Below, piece after piece: positions 44,516 through 52,260 of a stretch of 64,000 nt of DNA (position 1 is the first letter of the stretch; the number at the start of each line of letters is the position of its first letter). Location of the stretch: contig JBGSSF010000003.1 in the NCBI GenBank assembly GCA_041737175.1, positions 201,980-265,979 on the forward strand, written 5' to 3'. The DNA is from UBA5072 sp041737175 (GTDB lineage: Bacteria > Bacteroidota > Bacteroidia > Bacteroidales > UBA10428). Under the pieces are notes generated by a model. It searched no databases and was not told the DNA's origin. It worked only from the letters and a program-made list of their open reading frames with translations. The translations under genes and the position numbers were made by a program.

Positions 44516-46366
44516 ATGAGAAAGACACTTTATATCTGGATATTTTTATCCATACTGGTGATTAGCTATTCCTGCGAAAAAGCAGAGGATTTCCTGGATA
44601 AAAAGCCGCTGGGCGAATACTCCGAAGTTGACGTTTGGAGTGACCTGTACCTGGCTGAGACCTTTGTCAATGGCATTTACAAGAATGCTTTAGGCTGGCC
44701 GTTTGCCATTGAAAGATTATCAGATTACGTTGATGAATCTTTCTTTACACCCGACTGGGGTGTGCTCAACTTCAACAAATCCCTGATGACCCAGGACGAC
44801 TGGCAGGGATGGTCATGGGGCTGGGCTACTCCCAATACCTTGCATCTACGCTGGGATCCACTCTATCTGAACGTCAGAAGGACTAACATTTTCTTCTCTA
44901 AAATCGATGGCCTTGCTGTTGACGAAGCAGATCAGGATAGGAAGGACAATTTGATCGGTCAGGCATATTTCCTGCGGGGCTATACCTATCATATGCTAAC
45001 TTCCATGTTCGGCGGTGTTCCCATTATCACCAAAGCCTATGGACTGAATGATAATTTTGAGGTACCCCGGAATACCTACGAGGAATGCATCAATTACATT
45101 GTGGGACAGCTGGATTCAGCAGCTTTGTTCCTGCCTGAAACACAGTCTGTTCTTGGCAGGGTAACCAAAGGTGCGGCACTGGCTCTCAAAGCAAGGGTTC
45201 TCCTCTATGCCGCCAGTGATTTACATCACAATATGGGTACCTATGCCCCCGGTTATTCCAATCCGGAACTGCTGGGATTTACCGGCGGAAGCCAGCAAAC
45301 GAGGTGGCAGGCTGCCAAGGACGCCGCACAGGACGTGATTGACCTTGGAATATATGATCTGTACAAAAAGGACCCGGGTGCAGGCGATTCCATTGCCCAG
45401 AACTTTGTGGATTATTTCACCACCAAGGGAGAGACCGATGAAGACATCTTGCTTCAATGTTTCAACACCAAGAGCACAGCTGAAGGCTGGGCCCATTATA
45501 ATCCCGCCCAATACTGCGGTCCCAACGGCTATCATAATTGGGGCAACAATACCCCCCTGGGTGACCTGGTGGATGATTACGAAATGCGGGATGGTTCCAC
45601 TTTCGACTGGACCGACCCGGTTCTTAAGGCAAATCCTTATGCCAACCGCGACCAGCGTTTGTACGCCACCATTTTGTATGAAGGCGTTCAGTGGAGAACC
45701 CGTCCGTCTGACGGCCTGCTACTCGATCCCGTCAGCAAAATACAGGTGGGGTACGTTTACAATACCGATGGAGTCACCATGCTCAAAGCCGGTCTCGATA
45801 CCCGCAAGGGACCCATCGAAGACTGGAACGGTGGATACAGCGGTTATTACCTGCGTAAATTTGTGGATCCCACACTCGATCCCCAGTACGTTGCACAGGA
45901 GGTCCCGTTCCGCCATATCCGGTATGCCGAAGTATTGCTGAATTATGCCGAAGCCTGCATTGAACTGGGCGAAGATGGCCCTGCCCGTGACGCCCTCAAC
46001 CTCATCCGGAAACGTGCCGGGCAACCCGACATTACCGAATCGGGCGATGCATTGCGCGATAGGTACCGCCAGGAACGCCGCATTGAGCTGGCTTTCGAAG
46101 ATCACCGTTTCTGGGATGTACGCAGGTGGCTGATCGGTCCCGCAGCTTATCATCAGACAAGTGCAGTTTTGGTTAAGTATCTCGTAAATGCTGCTTCGGT
46201 TGACGCTTACAGGCAGGCTGACGGATCTACATGGGGTAATCCGATCTTCGACCCCATCGACACGCCCAATGATGCAAGAGCCTGGAATGACAAATGCTAC
46301 TTCTTTGCGATTTACCGTGATGAACTCGGCAAGAATCCGCAGTTGATTCAAAACCCGGGGTACTAA
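44516..46366 (+). CDS. SusD/RagB-family glycan-binding lipoprotein
   Basis: A 616-residue surface lipoprotein (lipobox VISYSC) that caps the SusC channel and captures the glycan. The TPR-like alpha-helical scaffold is visible (IGQAYFLRGYTYHMLTSMFGGVPIITKAY), as is the typical C-terminal RHIRYAEVLLNYAEACIELG and YRQERRIELAFEDHRFWDVRRW. It starts 12 bases after susC. No SusE/F-like gene follows, so surface binding may rely on SusD alone. Confidence 0.95.
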   Translation: MRKTLYIWIFLSILVISYSCEKAEDFLDKKPLGEYSEVDVWSDLYLAETFVNGIYKNALGWPFAIERLSDYVDESFFTPDWGVLNFNKSLMTQDDWQGWSWGWATPNTLHLRWDPLYLNVRRTNIFFSKIDGLAVDEADQDRKDNLIGQAYFLRGYTYHMLTSMFGGVPIITKAYGLNDNFEVPRNTYEECINYIVGQLDSAALFLPETQSVLGRVTKGAALALKARVLLYAASDLHHNMGTYAPGYSNPELLGFTGGSQQTRWQAAKDAAQDVIDLGIYDLYKKDPGAGDSIAQNFVDYFTTKGETDEDILLQCFNTKSTAEGWAHYNPAQYCGPNGYHNWGNNTPLGDLVDDYEMRDGSTFDWTDPVLKANPYANRDQRLYATILYEGVQWRTRPSDGLLLDPVSKIQVGYVYNTDGVTMLKAGLDTRKGPIEDWNGGYSGYYLRKFVDPTLDPQYVAQEVPFRHIRYAEVLLNYAEACIELGEDGPARDALNLIRKRAGQPDITESGDALRDRYRQERRIELAFEDHRFWDVRRWLIGPAAYHQTSAVLVKYLVNAASVDAYRQADGSTWGNPIFDPIDTPNDARAWNDKCYFFAIYRDELGKNPQLIQNPGY

Positions 46367-46407
46367 ACGGAAGCTGCTCTTTTATAAGCTTTTAATAGTT
46401 TGTGATC

Positions 46408-46440
46408 AGGAAGCAATCCCGTAAAACAGGATTGCTTCCT
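46408..46440 (+). terminator. Rho-independent-type terminator after susD
   Basis: AGGAAGCAATCC pairs perfectly with GGATTGCTTCCT (12 bp, 9-base loop) and is followed by TCTTTAAT. It sits 42 bases after the susD stop and 20 before the GH2 start. It would favour susCD transcripts over the enzyme genes. Confidence 0.7.
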
Positions 46441-46459
46441 TCTTTAATACATCATCATT

Positions 46460-49400
46460 ATGAAAACATATAAGAATATAGGTTGCCTGGTGCTTGGCGG
46501 GCTGTTGCTTTCGGGAAATGTTTTTTCCCAGGTCATCAGAACCGAGCTGGAAGATCCGAAGATTACCAGGGTCAATAACCTGCCTCCCCATGTGTCATTC
46601 ATCCCCTTTCCCGACAGCAAAACACTTGCCGGAAAAAAAGGCAATGAATCGCCGAATTACAAATCGCTGAACGGCAACTGGAAGTTCAACTGGTCAAAAA
46701 ATCCTTCGGAACGTCCGGCCGATTTTTACAAGCAGGACTATGATGTTTCATCGTGGAAAGAAATTCCGGTTCCCTCGGACTGGCAGATGCAGGGGTATGA
46801 CATTCCCATTTATACCAATATCACCTACCCTTTTGTCGCTGAACCGACAGTATTGCCAAAGGATCTGAATAAGCCCTCCGTAAAGGAAATCCCGCCCAAA
46901 CCGGAGACACCTGTCCAGAAAATTGAATACCCGAATAAAAGTCTTCCGATTCCGCCCTATATTCCGAAACAATACAACCCGGTTGGTTCCTACAAACATT
47001 CCTTCATCGTTCCTGCAGACTGGAAAGGGAAACGTATTGTCCTGCATTTTGGCGGTGTCAATTCTGCAGCTTATTACTGGCTAAACGGCGAAGAAATCGG
47101 ATATGGCGAAGATTCCAAACTCCCGACGGAATTCGATATTACCGGTAAGCTCAGGGATGGCGAAAACACCCTGGCCGTTGAAGTATACCGCTGGAGCGAT
47201 GGTTCGTACCTCGAAGACCAGGATTTCTTCCGCCTCAGCGGTATTGAAAGGGATGTATATCTGTATGCCACACCCAAAGTGCATATTTTTGACTACCAGG
47301 TACAAACCGACCTGCCCAACAATTATACCGATGCTCTTCTCTCCGTGACGGTTGACGTTAAAAACCATTTCCCGGGTTTCCAGTCGGGAGAACACAGTGT
47401 CGAAATGAAACTGTCGGATAAAAGCGGCAAAATGATTGCCTTCGGAAAAGTGAAAACCGGCATTCATCTGAAAGAAAATGCACAGGTGGTTCTTAAATAT
47501 GAGATCCTTGCTCCGGCCAAATGGACGGCTGAAACCCCCAACCTGTATCAGCTGGTTCTTGCCCTTAAAGATAAGAACGGCAAAGAAGTTGAGGCAGTCA
47601 GCTGCCAAGTGGGTTTCAGGGAAGTCGAGATCATCAGGGGACAGCTATGCGTTAACGGAAAACCCATCTATATCAAAGGGGTAAACCGGCACGAGCATGA
47701 TGAAAAAACAGGCCATGTGATCAGTGAGGAAGGTATGTTGAAAGATATTGAACTTCTCAAGCAGTTCAACCTGAATGCCGTTCGTACCTGCCATTATCCC
47801 AATCATCCGCGCTGGTATGAATTGTGCGATGAATATGGCATTTACCTGGTGGATGAAGCCAACATCGAATCACATGGTATGGGGTATGACCTGGATAAAA
47901 CCCTGGGCAACAACCCGGCATGGCTCGAAGCCCATATGGATCGTACGATCAGAATGGTCGAACGCGATAAAAACCACCCATCCATCATTGTCTGGTCGCT
48001 GGGTAATGAAGCCGGAAACGGCAGCAATTTTTATGCTACGTATGACTGGATCAAGAAAAGGGATAAAACACGGCCCGTGCAATATGAAAGGGCTGAAATG
48101 GACAGAAATACGGATATCGTTTGTCCCATGTACATGCCCGCCTCGCAAATGGAGAATTATGCCAAGAAATACAGTGACCGGCCCTTAATCCAATGTGAAT
48201 ACGCACATGCCATGGGCAACAGCGTCGGCAATTTCCAGGATTACTGGAATGTGATAGAGCGCTACCCCGTTTTGCAGGGTGGCTTCATCTGGGACTGGGT
48301 TGATCAGGGCATTGCCCAGTACGACGAAAAGGGTAACAAATACTGGGCTTATGGCGGTGATTTCGGACCGGCAGATATTGTAAGCGACAAGAATTTCTGC
48401 GCCAACGGTATCGTGTCACCCGACAGGAGGCCGCATCCGAAAATCTATGAAGTGAAGAAAGTCTATCAGAATATAAAATTCAAAGCCATTGACCTGGCGT
48501 CCGGCAAATTCGAAATTCAAAATGGTTTTGTATTCACCGATCTGAACAAATACGATTTTGAGTTCAGTATCGAAGAAAACGGTGTGCAGGTCAAAACCGG
48601 AAAGATCCCTTCGATTTCGGCCCAGCCTGCTGAATTCAGGTTGATTGCCATTGATTACAGCGATCTTACTGTAAAACCGGATGGCGAATACTTCATTACC
48701 ATCAGGGCGCTGCAAAGAGAAAAAGAAACCATGATACCGGCAGGTCATGTGATCGCGTATGAGCAATTCGCTCTGTCCTGCCCTTCCAAATTACCTGTAA
48801 ACAAGGTATCAACCGGTTCAGTAAACTTTACCAGCGATGCAAACGGCACGAAAATAGCTGGTGACGGATTCTCTGTAGCCTTTGACACGCTCGGTTGGCT
48901 CAGTTCCTATCAATCAGGCGGCAAAGAATACCTGGTAGCCTCACTGAAACCCAACTTCTGGCGTGCCCCCATTGACAATGATTATGGAAACGGCATGCAG
49001 AACCGGTGTAAGGTATGGAAAGAAGCTGTGGGCAACATGAAGGTGATTTCGGTGAATGTCAGAAAAGTCGGTTCTGAAGCGGTGGAATTGTACGCTTTAT
49101 ACGATATACCCACTGTAAAAGGAACCTGGGAGGCAAAATACCTGGTATTTAACGACGGTCGTATTGAAGTGAATAATATGTTCACCACTGCTGACAAGAG
49201 ACTGCCTGAAATTCCGAGGATCGGCATGCGCATGCGGATCAGTCCCGAGTTCGACAACATGACCTATTTCGGGCGCGGACCTTGGGAAAATTACATCGAC
49301 AGGTACACATCCGCCCTGGTATCCAAATATAGCGGCAAAGTCAGCGGGCAGGAAATGCTGTATGTCCGTCCGCAGGAAAACAATTACCATACCGATGTAA

Positions 49401-49687
49401 GATGGTTAGCTCTGACGGATGCCACCGGCAAGGGATTGATGGTTACAGGAAGTCCGACCTTCTGCACTTCGGCGCTGAACAGTGCCATGGAAGATTATGA
49501 TGATGGCGACCAGAAACACCAGCGGCATATTACTGATGTTGTAAAACGTGATTATGTTGAGTGGTGCATCGATTACAAGCAGATGGGTGTGGGTGGTGAC
49601 AACAGCTGGGGTGCCAAACCGCTCGATAAATACATGCTGTATCCGGGTGAATACAGGTACGAATTTGTGATTCAACCCCTTAAATAA
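46460..49687 (+). CDS. GH2 beta-galactosidase (LacZ-type), exported
   Basis: A 1075-residue enzyme with a signal peptide (MKTYKNIGCLVLGGLLLSG). Domains in order are the sugar-binding jelly roll, Ig-like domain, TIM barrel, DUF4981-like domain and the beta-galactosidase small-chain C-terminal domain. Catalytic residues: acid/base E517 (WSLGNEAGNG) and nucleophile E580 (QCEYAHAMGNS). Residues about 130-175 hold a proline-rich insertion (PPKPETPVQKIEYPNKSLPI) unusual for LacZ. In this locus it is expected to remove beta-galactose from side chains. Confidence 0.93.
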   Translation: MKTYKNIGCLVLGGLLLSGNVFSQVIRTELEDPKITRVNNLPPHVSFIPFPDSKTLAGKKGNESPNYKSLNGNWKFNWSKNPSERPADFYKQDYDVSSWKEIPVPSDWQMQGYDIPIYTNITYPFVAEPTVLPKDLNKPSVKEIPPKPETPVQKIEYPNKSLPIPPYIPKQYNPVGSYKHSFIVPADWKGKRIVLHFGGVNSAAYYWLNGEEIGYGEDSKLPTEFDITGKLRDGENTLAVEVYRWSDGSYLEDQDFFRLSGIERDVYLYATPKVHIFDYQVQTDLPNNYTDALLSVTVDVKNHFPGFQSGEHSVEMKLSDKSGKMIAFGKVKTGIHLKENAQVVLKYEILAPAKWTAETPNLYQLVLALKDKNGKEVEAVSCQVGFREVEIIRGQLCVNGKPIYIKGVNRHEHDEKTGHVISEEGMLKDIELLKQFNLNAVRTCHYPNHPRWYELCDEYGIYLVDEANIESHGMGYDLDKTLGNNPAWLEAHMDRTIRMVERDKNHPSIIVWSLGNEAGNGSNFYATYDWIKKRDKTRPVQYERAEMDRNTDIVCPMYMPASQMENYAKKYSDRPLIQCEYAHAMGNSVGNFQDYWNVIERYPVLQGGFIWDWVDQGIAQYDEKGNKYWAYGGDFGPADIVSDKNFCANGIVSPDRRPHPKIYEVKKVYQNIKFKAIDLASGKFEIQNGFVFTDLNKYDFEFSIEENGVQVKTGKIPSISAQPAEFRLIAIDYSDLTVKPDGEYFITIRALQREKETMIPAGHVIAYEQFALSCPSKLPVNKVSTGSVNFTSDANGTKIAGDGFSVAFDTLGWLSSYQSGGKEYLVASLKPNFWRAPIDNDYGNGMQNRCKVWKEAVGNMKVISVNVRKVGSEAVELYALYDIPTVKGTWEAKYLVFNDGRIEVNNMFTTADKRLPEIPRIGMRMRISPEFDNMTYFGRGPWENYIDRYTSALVSKYSGKVSGQEMLYVRPQENNYHTDVRWLALTDATGKGLMVTGSPTFCTSALNSAMEDYDDGDQKHQRHITDVVKRDYVEWCIDYKQMGVGGDNSWGAKPLDKYMLYPGEYRYEFVIQPLK

Positions 49688-49711
49688 ACCATTCATTATC
49701 AAACAGGCTGA

Positions 49712-49931
49712 GCGTAGTTTGAAACTACGCTTAGCGTTGGGTTATTATCAGGTCGCTGCTACGCAGCTTGAAAGAGCTTATCATTGTCTTTTCTATTAAC
49801 AGGCAAGCCCTACGGGCTTGTTAAAATTCGTAAGTAATATGTTTAGCACCATAGGTGCGGCCTGTTCATAGTAAAATAAATTTAGAAAAAAATCTAAAGT
49901 CCATTGCTGGGCGTAGTTTGCAACTACGCCC
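49712..49931. repeat. Mosaic of palindromic repeats between GH2 and the esterase
   Basis: At least four different small palindromes lie in the 282-base gap: GCGTAGTTT-G-AAACTACGC (49712-49730), CAAGCCC-TAC-GGGCTTG (49804-49820), GCACC-ATA-GGTGC (49846-49858), and a 10-bp stem GGGCGTAGTT/AACTACGCCC (49909-49931). The first and last share the GCGTAGTT core and bracket the others. There is no ORF of size here. Confidence 0.8.
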
Positions 49932-49969
49932 AACAATATATATATTTACTACCTGTAAAAATCATATCC

Positions 49970-50734
49970 ATGAAAACCACAAGGTTCATAGCATTTTTAA
50001 TCATCTTTTCAATCTTCGGCATTTTATCTATCCTTGCCCAAAACGACAGACCCAAACCTACCCAGGAACAGATAGACGCCTGGCGTAAAGCCGAAGATGA
50101 ACGTATGCGCAATGACTGGGCCAACCTGAAACGCTTTGCTGAAAACAACAAACAAATCGGTATGCCGGCACCGGATGAAAAACGGATTGTATTTATGGGT
50201 AACTCCATAACCGAAGGCTGGAGCAACGCAGATCCGGACTTCTTTGCAGGAAAACCTTATGTGAACAGAGGTATCAGTGGTCAAACCACTCCCCAGATGC
50301 TGGTCAGGTTCCGCCCCGATGTTATCGATCTGAAACCGGAAGTCGTGGTTATTCTTGCCGGGATCAACGATATCGCAGGCAATACCGGACCCAGCACCCT
50401 TGAAATGATTGAAGCCAACCTAATCTCCATGGTTGAACTGGCAAAAGCCAACCGCATCAGGGTTGTGCTTTCATCCGTTCTTCCTGCCTACGATTTCCCA
50501 TGGCGCCCCGGAATGCAACCTGCTGAAAAAGTTGTTCAGTTGAATGCCTGGATAAAGAATTATGCAACAGACAACGGATGCGTTTACCTGGATTACTTCA
50601 CGCCCATGGCGGATGAAAAAAATGCCCTGAAAGCAGAATATACCTATGATGGCGTGCATCCTAACCTTGAAGGCTATAAAATCATGGAACCAATGGTGGA
50701 ATCAGCCATTCAGAAAGCACTTGTAATGCAGTAG
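49970..50734 (+). CDS. SGNH/GDSL-family esterase, exported
   Basis: A 254-residue hydrolase starting at ATG 49970 (MKTTRFIAFLIIFSIFGILS, a signal peptide); the frame upstream falls in the repeat mosaic. SGNH blocks: Ser in MGNSITEGW, Gly in NRGISGQT, Asn in LAGINDIAGNTG, and the Asp/His pair in DGVHPNLEGY. Substrate is not certain, but in a glycan locus an acetyl-esterase acting on O-acetylated galactose is the natural reading. It is followed 10 bases later by the GH29 gene. Confidence 0.9.
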   Translation: MKTTRFIAFLIIFSIFGILSILAQNDRPKPTQEQIDAWRKAEDERMRNDWANLKRFAENNKQIGMPAPDEKRIVFMGNSITEGWSNADPDFFAGKPYVNRGISGQTTPQMLVRFRPDVIDLKPEVVVILAGINDIAGNTGPSTLEMIEANLISMVELAKANRIRVVLSSVLPAYDFPWRPGMQPAEKVVQLNAWIKNYATDNGCVYLDYFTPMADEKNALKAEYTYDGVHPNLEGYKIMEPMVESAIQKALVMQ

Positions 50735-50744
50735 CCTATTCCCG

Positions 50745-52181
50745 ATGACAACCTCGGCCATTATTTTCGCTGCACTGACATCATTCATTCCCGTTGATGT
50801 TCCGCCACCCAATCCGGTTTATCCCGTACCATCGGCCGAACAGCTGGCCTGGCATGAGATGGAAATGAATGCCTTTATACATTTCACCATCAACACTTTT
50901 ACCGATCTCGAATGGGGAATGGGAAGCGAATCCCCTTCCCTGTTTAATCCCACTGAGGCAAATCCTGACCAATGGACCGCGGTATTGAAAAATACCGGTT
51001 TTAAAGGAGTGATTCTTACCTGCAAGCACCATGACGGATTTTGCCTTTGGCCAAGTGCTTTTACGGAACATTCAATTAAAAACAGCCCCTACCTGGAGGG
51101 TAAGGGAGATCTTGTGAAAGCCCTCTCCGGATCATGCAAACAAAACGGACTGAAATTCGGCGTGTATGTTTCCCCCTGGGACAGGAATCACGCTCAGTAT
51201 GGCAGGCCTGCATATATTGAGTATTATCGCAATCAGTTGAAAGAGCTTTTTACGGAATACAGACCTATTTTTGAAATGTGGTTCGACGGGGCGAACGGAG
51301 GAACCGGCTATTATGGCGGAGCCAATGAAAGGCGTTCCATTGACGGCAGAACTTACTACAATTGGCCGAATACCCTTGACCTTGTCAGAAGCCTTCAACC
51401 CGGCGTGATCTTTTTCAGTGATGCCGGTCCCGGAGTCCGTTGGGTAGGCAATGAGCGCGGTATTGCCGGTGAAACCAACTGGGCCAGTATTACACCCGAC
51501 ACTTTATATGCCGGAAAGGGCGGCATTGAAAATCTTTTAAACCAAGGTTCGGAGAACGGCACGCATTGGATTCCGGCAGAGGTGGATGTGTCCATCCGGC
51601 CAGGGTGGTTTTATCATGCAAGAGAAGACTCCCTGGTAAAGACACCTGAAGATCTGTTCAGAATCTATCTTACTTCAGTGGGGCGGGGTTCTGTACTTCT
51701 TTTAAACATTCCGCCGGACAGGAGGGGACTTTTTCATGAAAATGACATCAGGTCTCTGCAGGGATTCCGGACAATACTGGACCGGGAATTCGGGACTAAC
51801 CTGGCAGAACACTCCAGGGTTAGCGCCAGCTCGGTCAGAGGCAGATCATCCAGATTCAGCGCACAGAATATCACTGATTCCAACAAGGATACCTATTGGA
51901 CGACCGACGATGATATCACTACCGGAATTCTGGAGATTGATCTTAAAGCCACAAAGACTGTAAAATACATCGTTCTGCAGGAATACATCAAGCTTGGACA
52001 GCGTATCAAAGCATTTCATGTTGAAGTGTTCGCCAAAGGGCAATGGAAAAAGGTTTCGGAAGCAACAACTATCGGTTACAAGAGAATTTTACAGTTCGAA
52101 CCGGTTCAAGCTTCAAAGATCAGGATCAATATTACTGCATCCAGGGCTTGTCCGGTGGTATCGAACGTCGAAGTATATTAA
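50745..52181 (+). CDS. GH29 alpha-L-fucosidase with C-terminal discoidin-like domain
   Basis: A 478-residue enzyme. The barrel starts at WHEMEMNAFIHFTINTFTDLEWG and continues with LTCKHHDGFCLWPS. The nucleophile is D181 in MWFDGANGG, the family signature. From about residue 350 a F5/8-type carbohydrate-binding domain follows (NITDSNKDTYWTTDDD). A short N-terminal hydrophobic stretch (TSAIIFAALTSFIPVD) may be a weak signal peptide. It removes alpha-L-fucose. This retaining family tolerates several linkages. Confidence 0.92.
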   Translation: MTTSAIIFAALTSFIPVDVPPPNPVYPVPSAEQLAWHEMEMNAFIHFTINTFTDLEWGMGSESPSLFNPTEANPDQWTAVLKNTGFKGVILTCKHHDGFCLWPSAFTEHSIKNSPYLEGKGDLVKALSGSCKQNGLKFGVYVSPWDRNHAQYGRPAYIEYYRNQLKELFTEYRPIFEMWFDGANGGTGYYGGANERRSIDGRTYYNWPNTLDLVRSLQPGVIFFSDAGPGVRWVGNERGIAGETNWASITPDTLYAGKGGIENLLNQGSENGTHWIPAEVDVSIRPGWFYHAREDSLVKTPEDLFRIYLTSVGRGSVLLLNIPPDRRGLFHENDIRSLQGFRTILDREFGTNLAEHSRVSASSVRGRSSRFSAQNITDSNKDTYWTTDDDITTGILEIDLKATKTVKYIVLQEYIKLGQRIKAFHVEVFAKGQWKKVSEATTIGYKRILQFEPVQASKIRINITASRACPVVSNVEVY

Positions 52182-52207
52182 TATGAGAATATTTCGTTAC
52201 AACTTTG

Positions 52208-52244
52208 ACAACAATCACAACAATTACAACAATCACAACAATTA
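52208..52244. repeat. Tandem 9-base array (CACAACAAT)
   Basis: Four units alternating AATCAC/AATTAC, between GH29 and GH31. It is the reverse complement of the 37261 array. Confidence 0.85.
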
Positions 52245-52260
52245 ACAAAAACTCATCCCC

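Noticed and set aside
38960..46366. Assigning the SusC/SusD pair to the maltose locus upstream
   Set aside because: The ECF/FecR genes and a 174-base gap separate it from the GH13 genes, and the downstream enzymes form a different glycan set; a shared role cannot be excluded.
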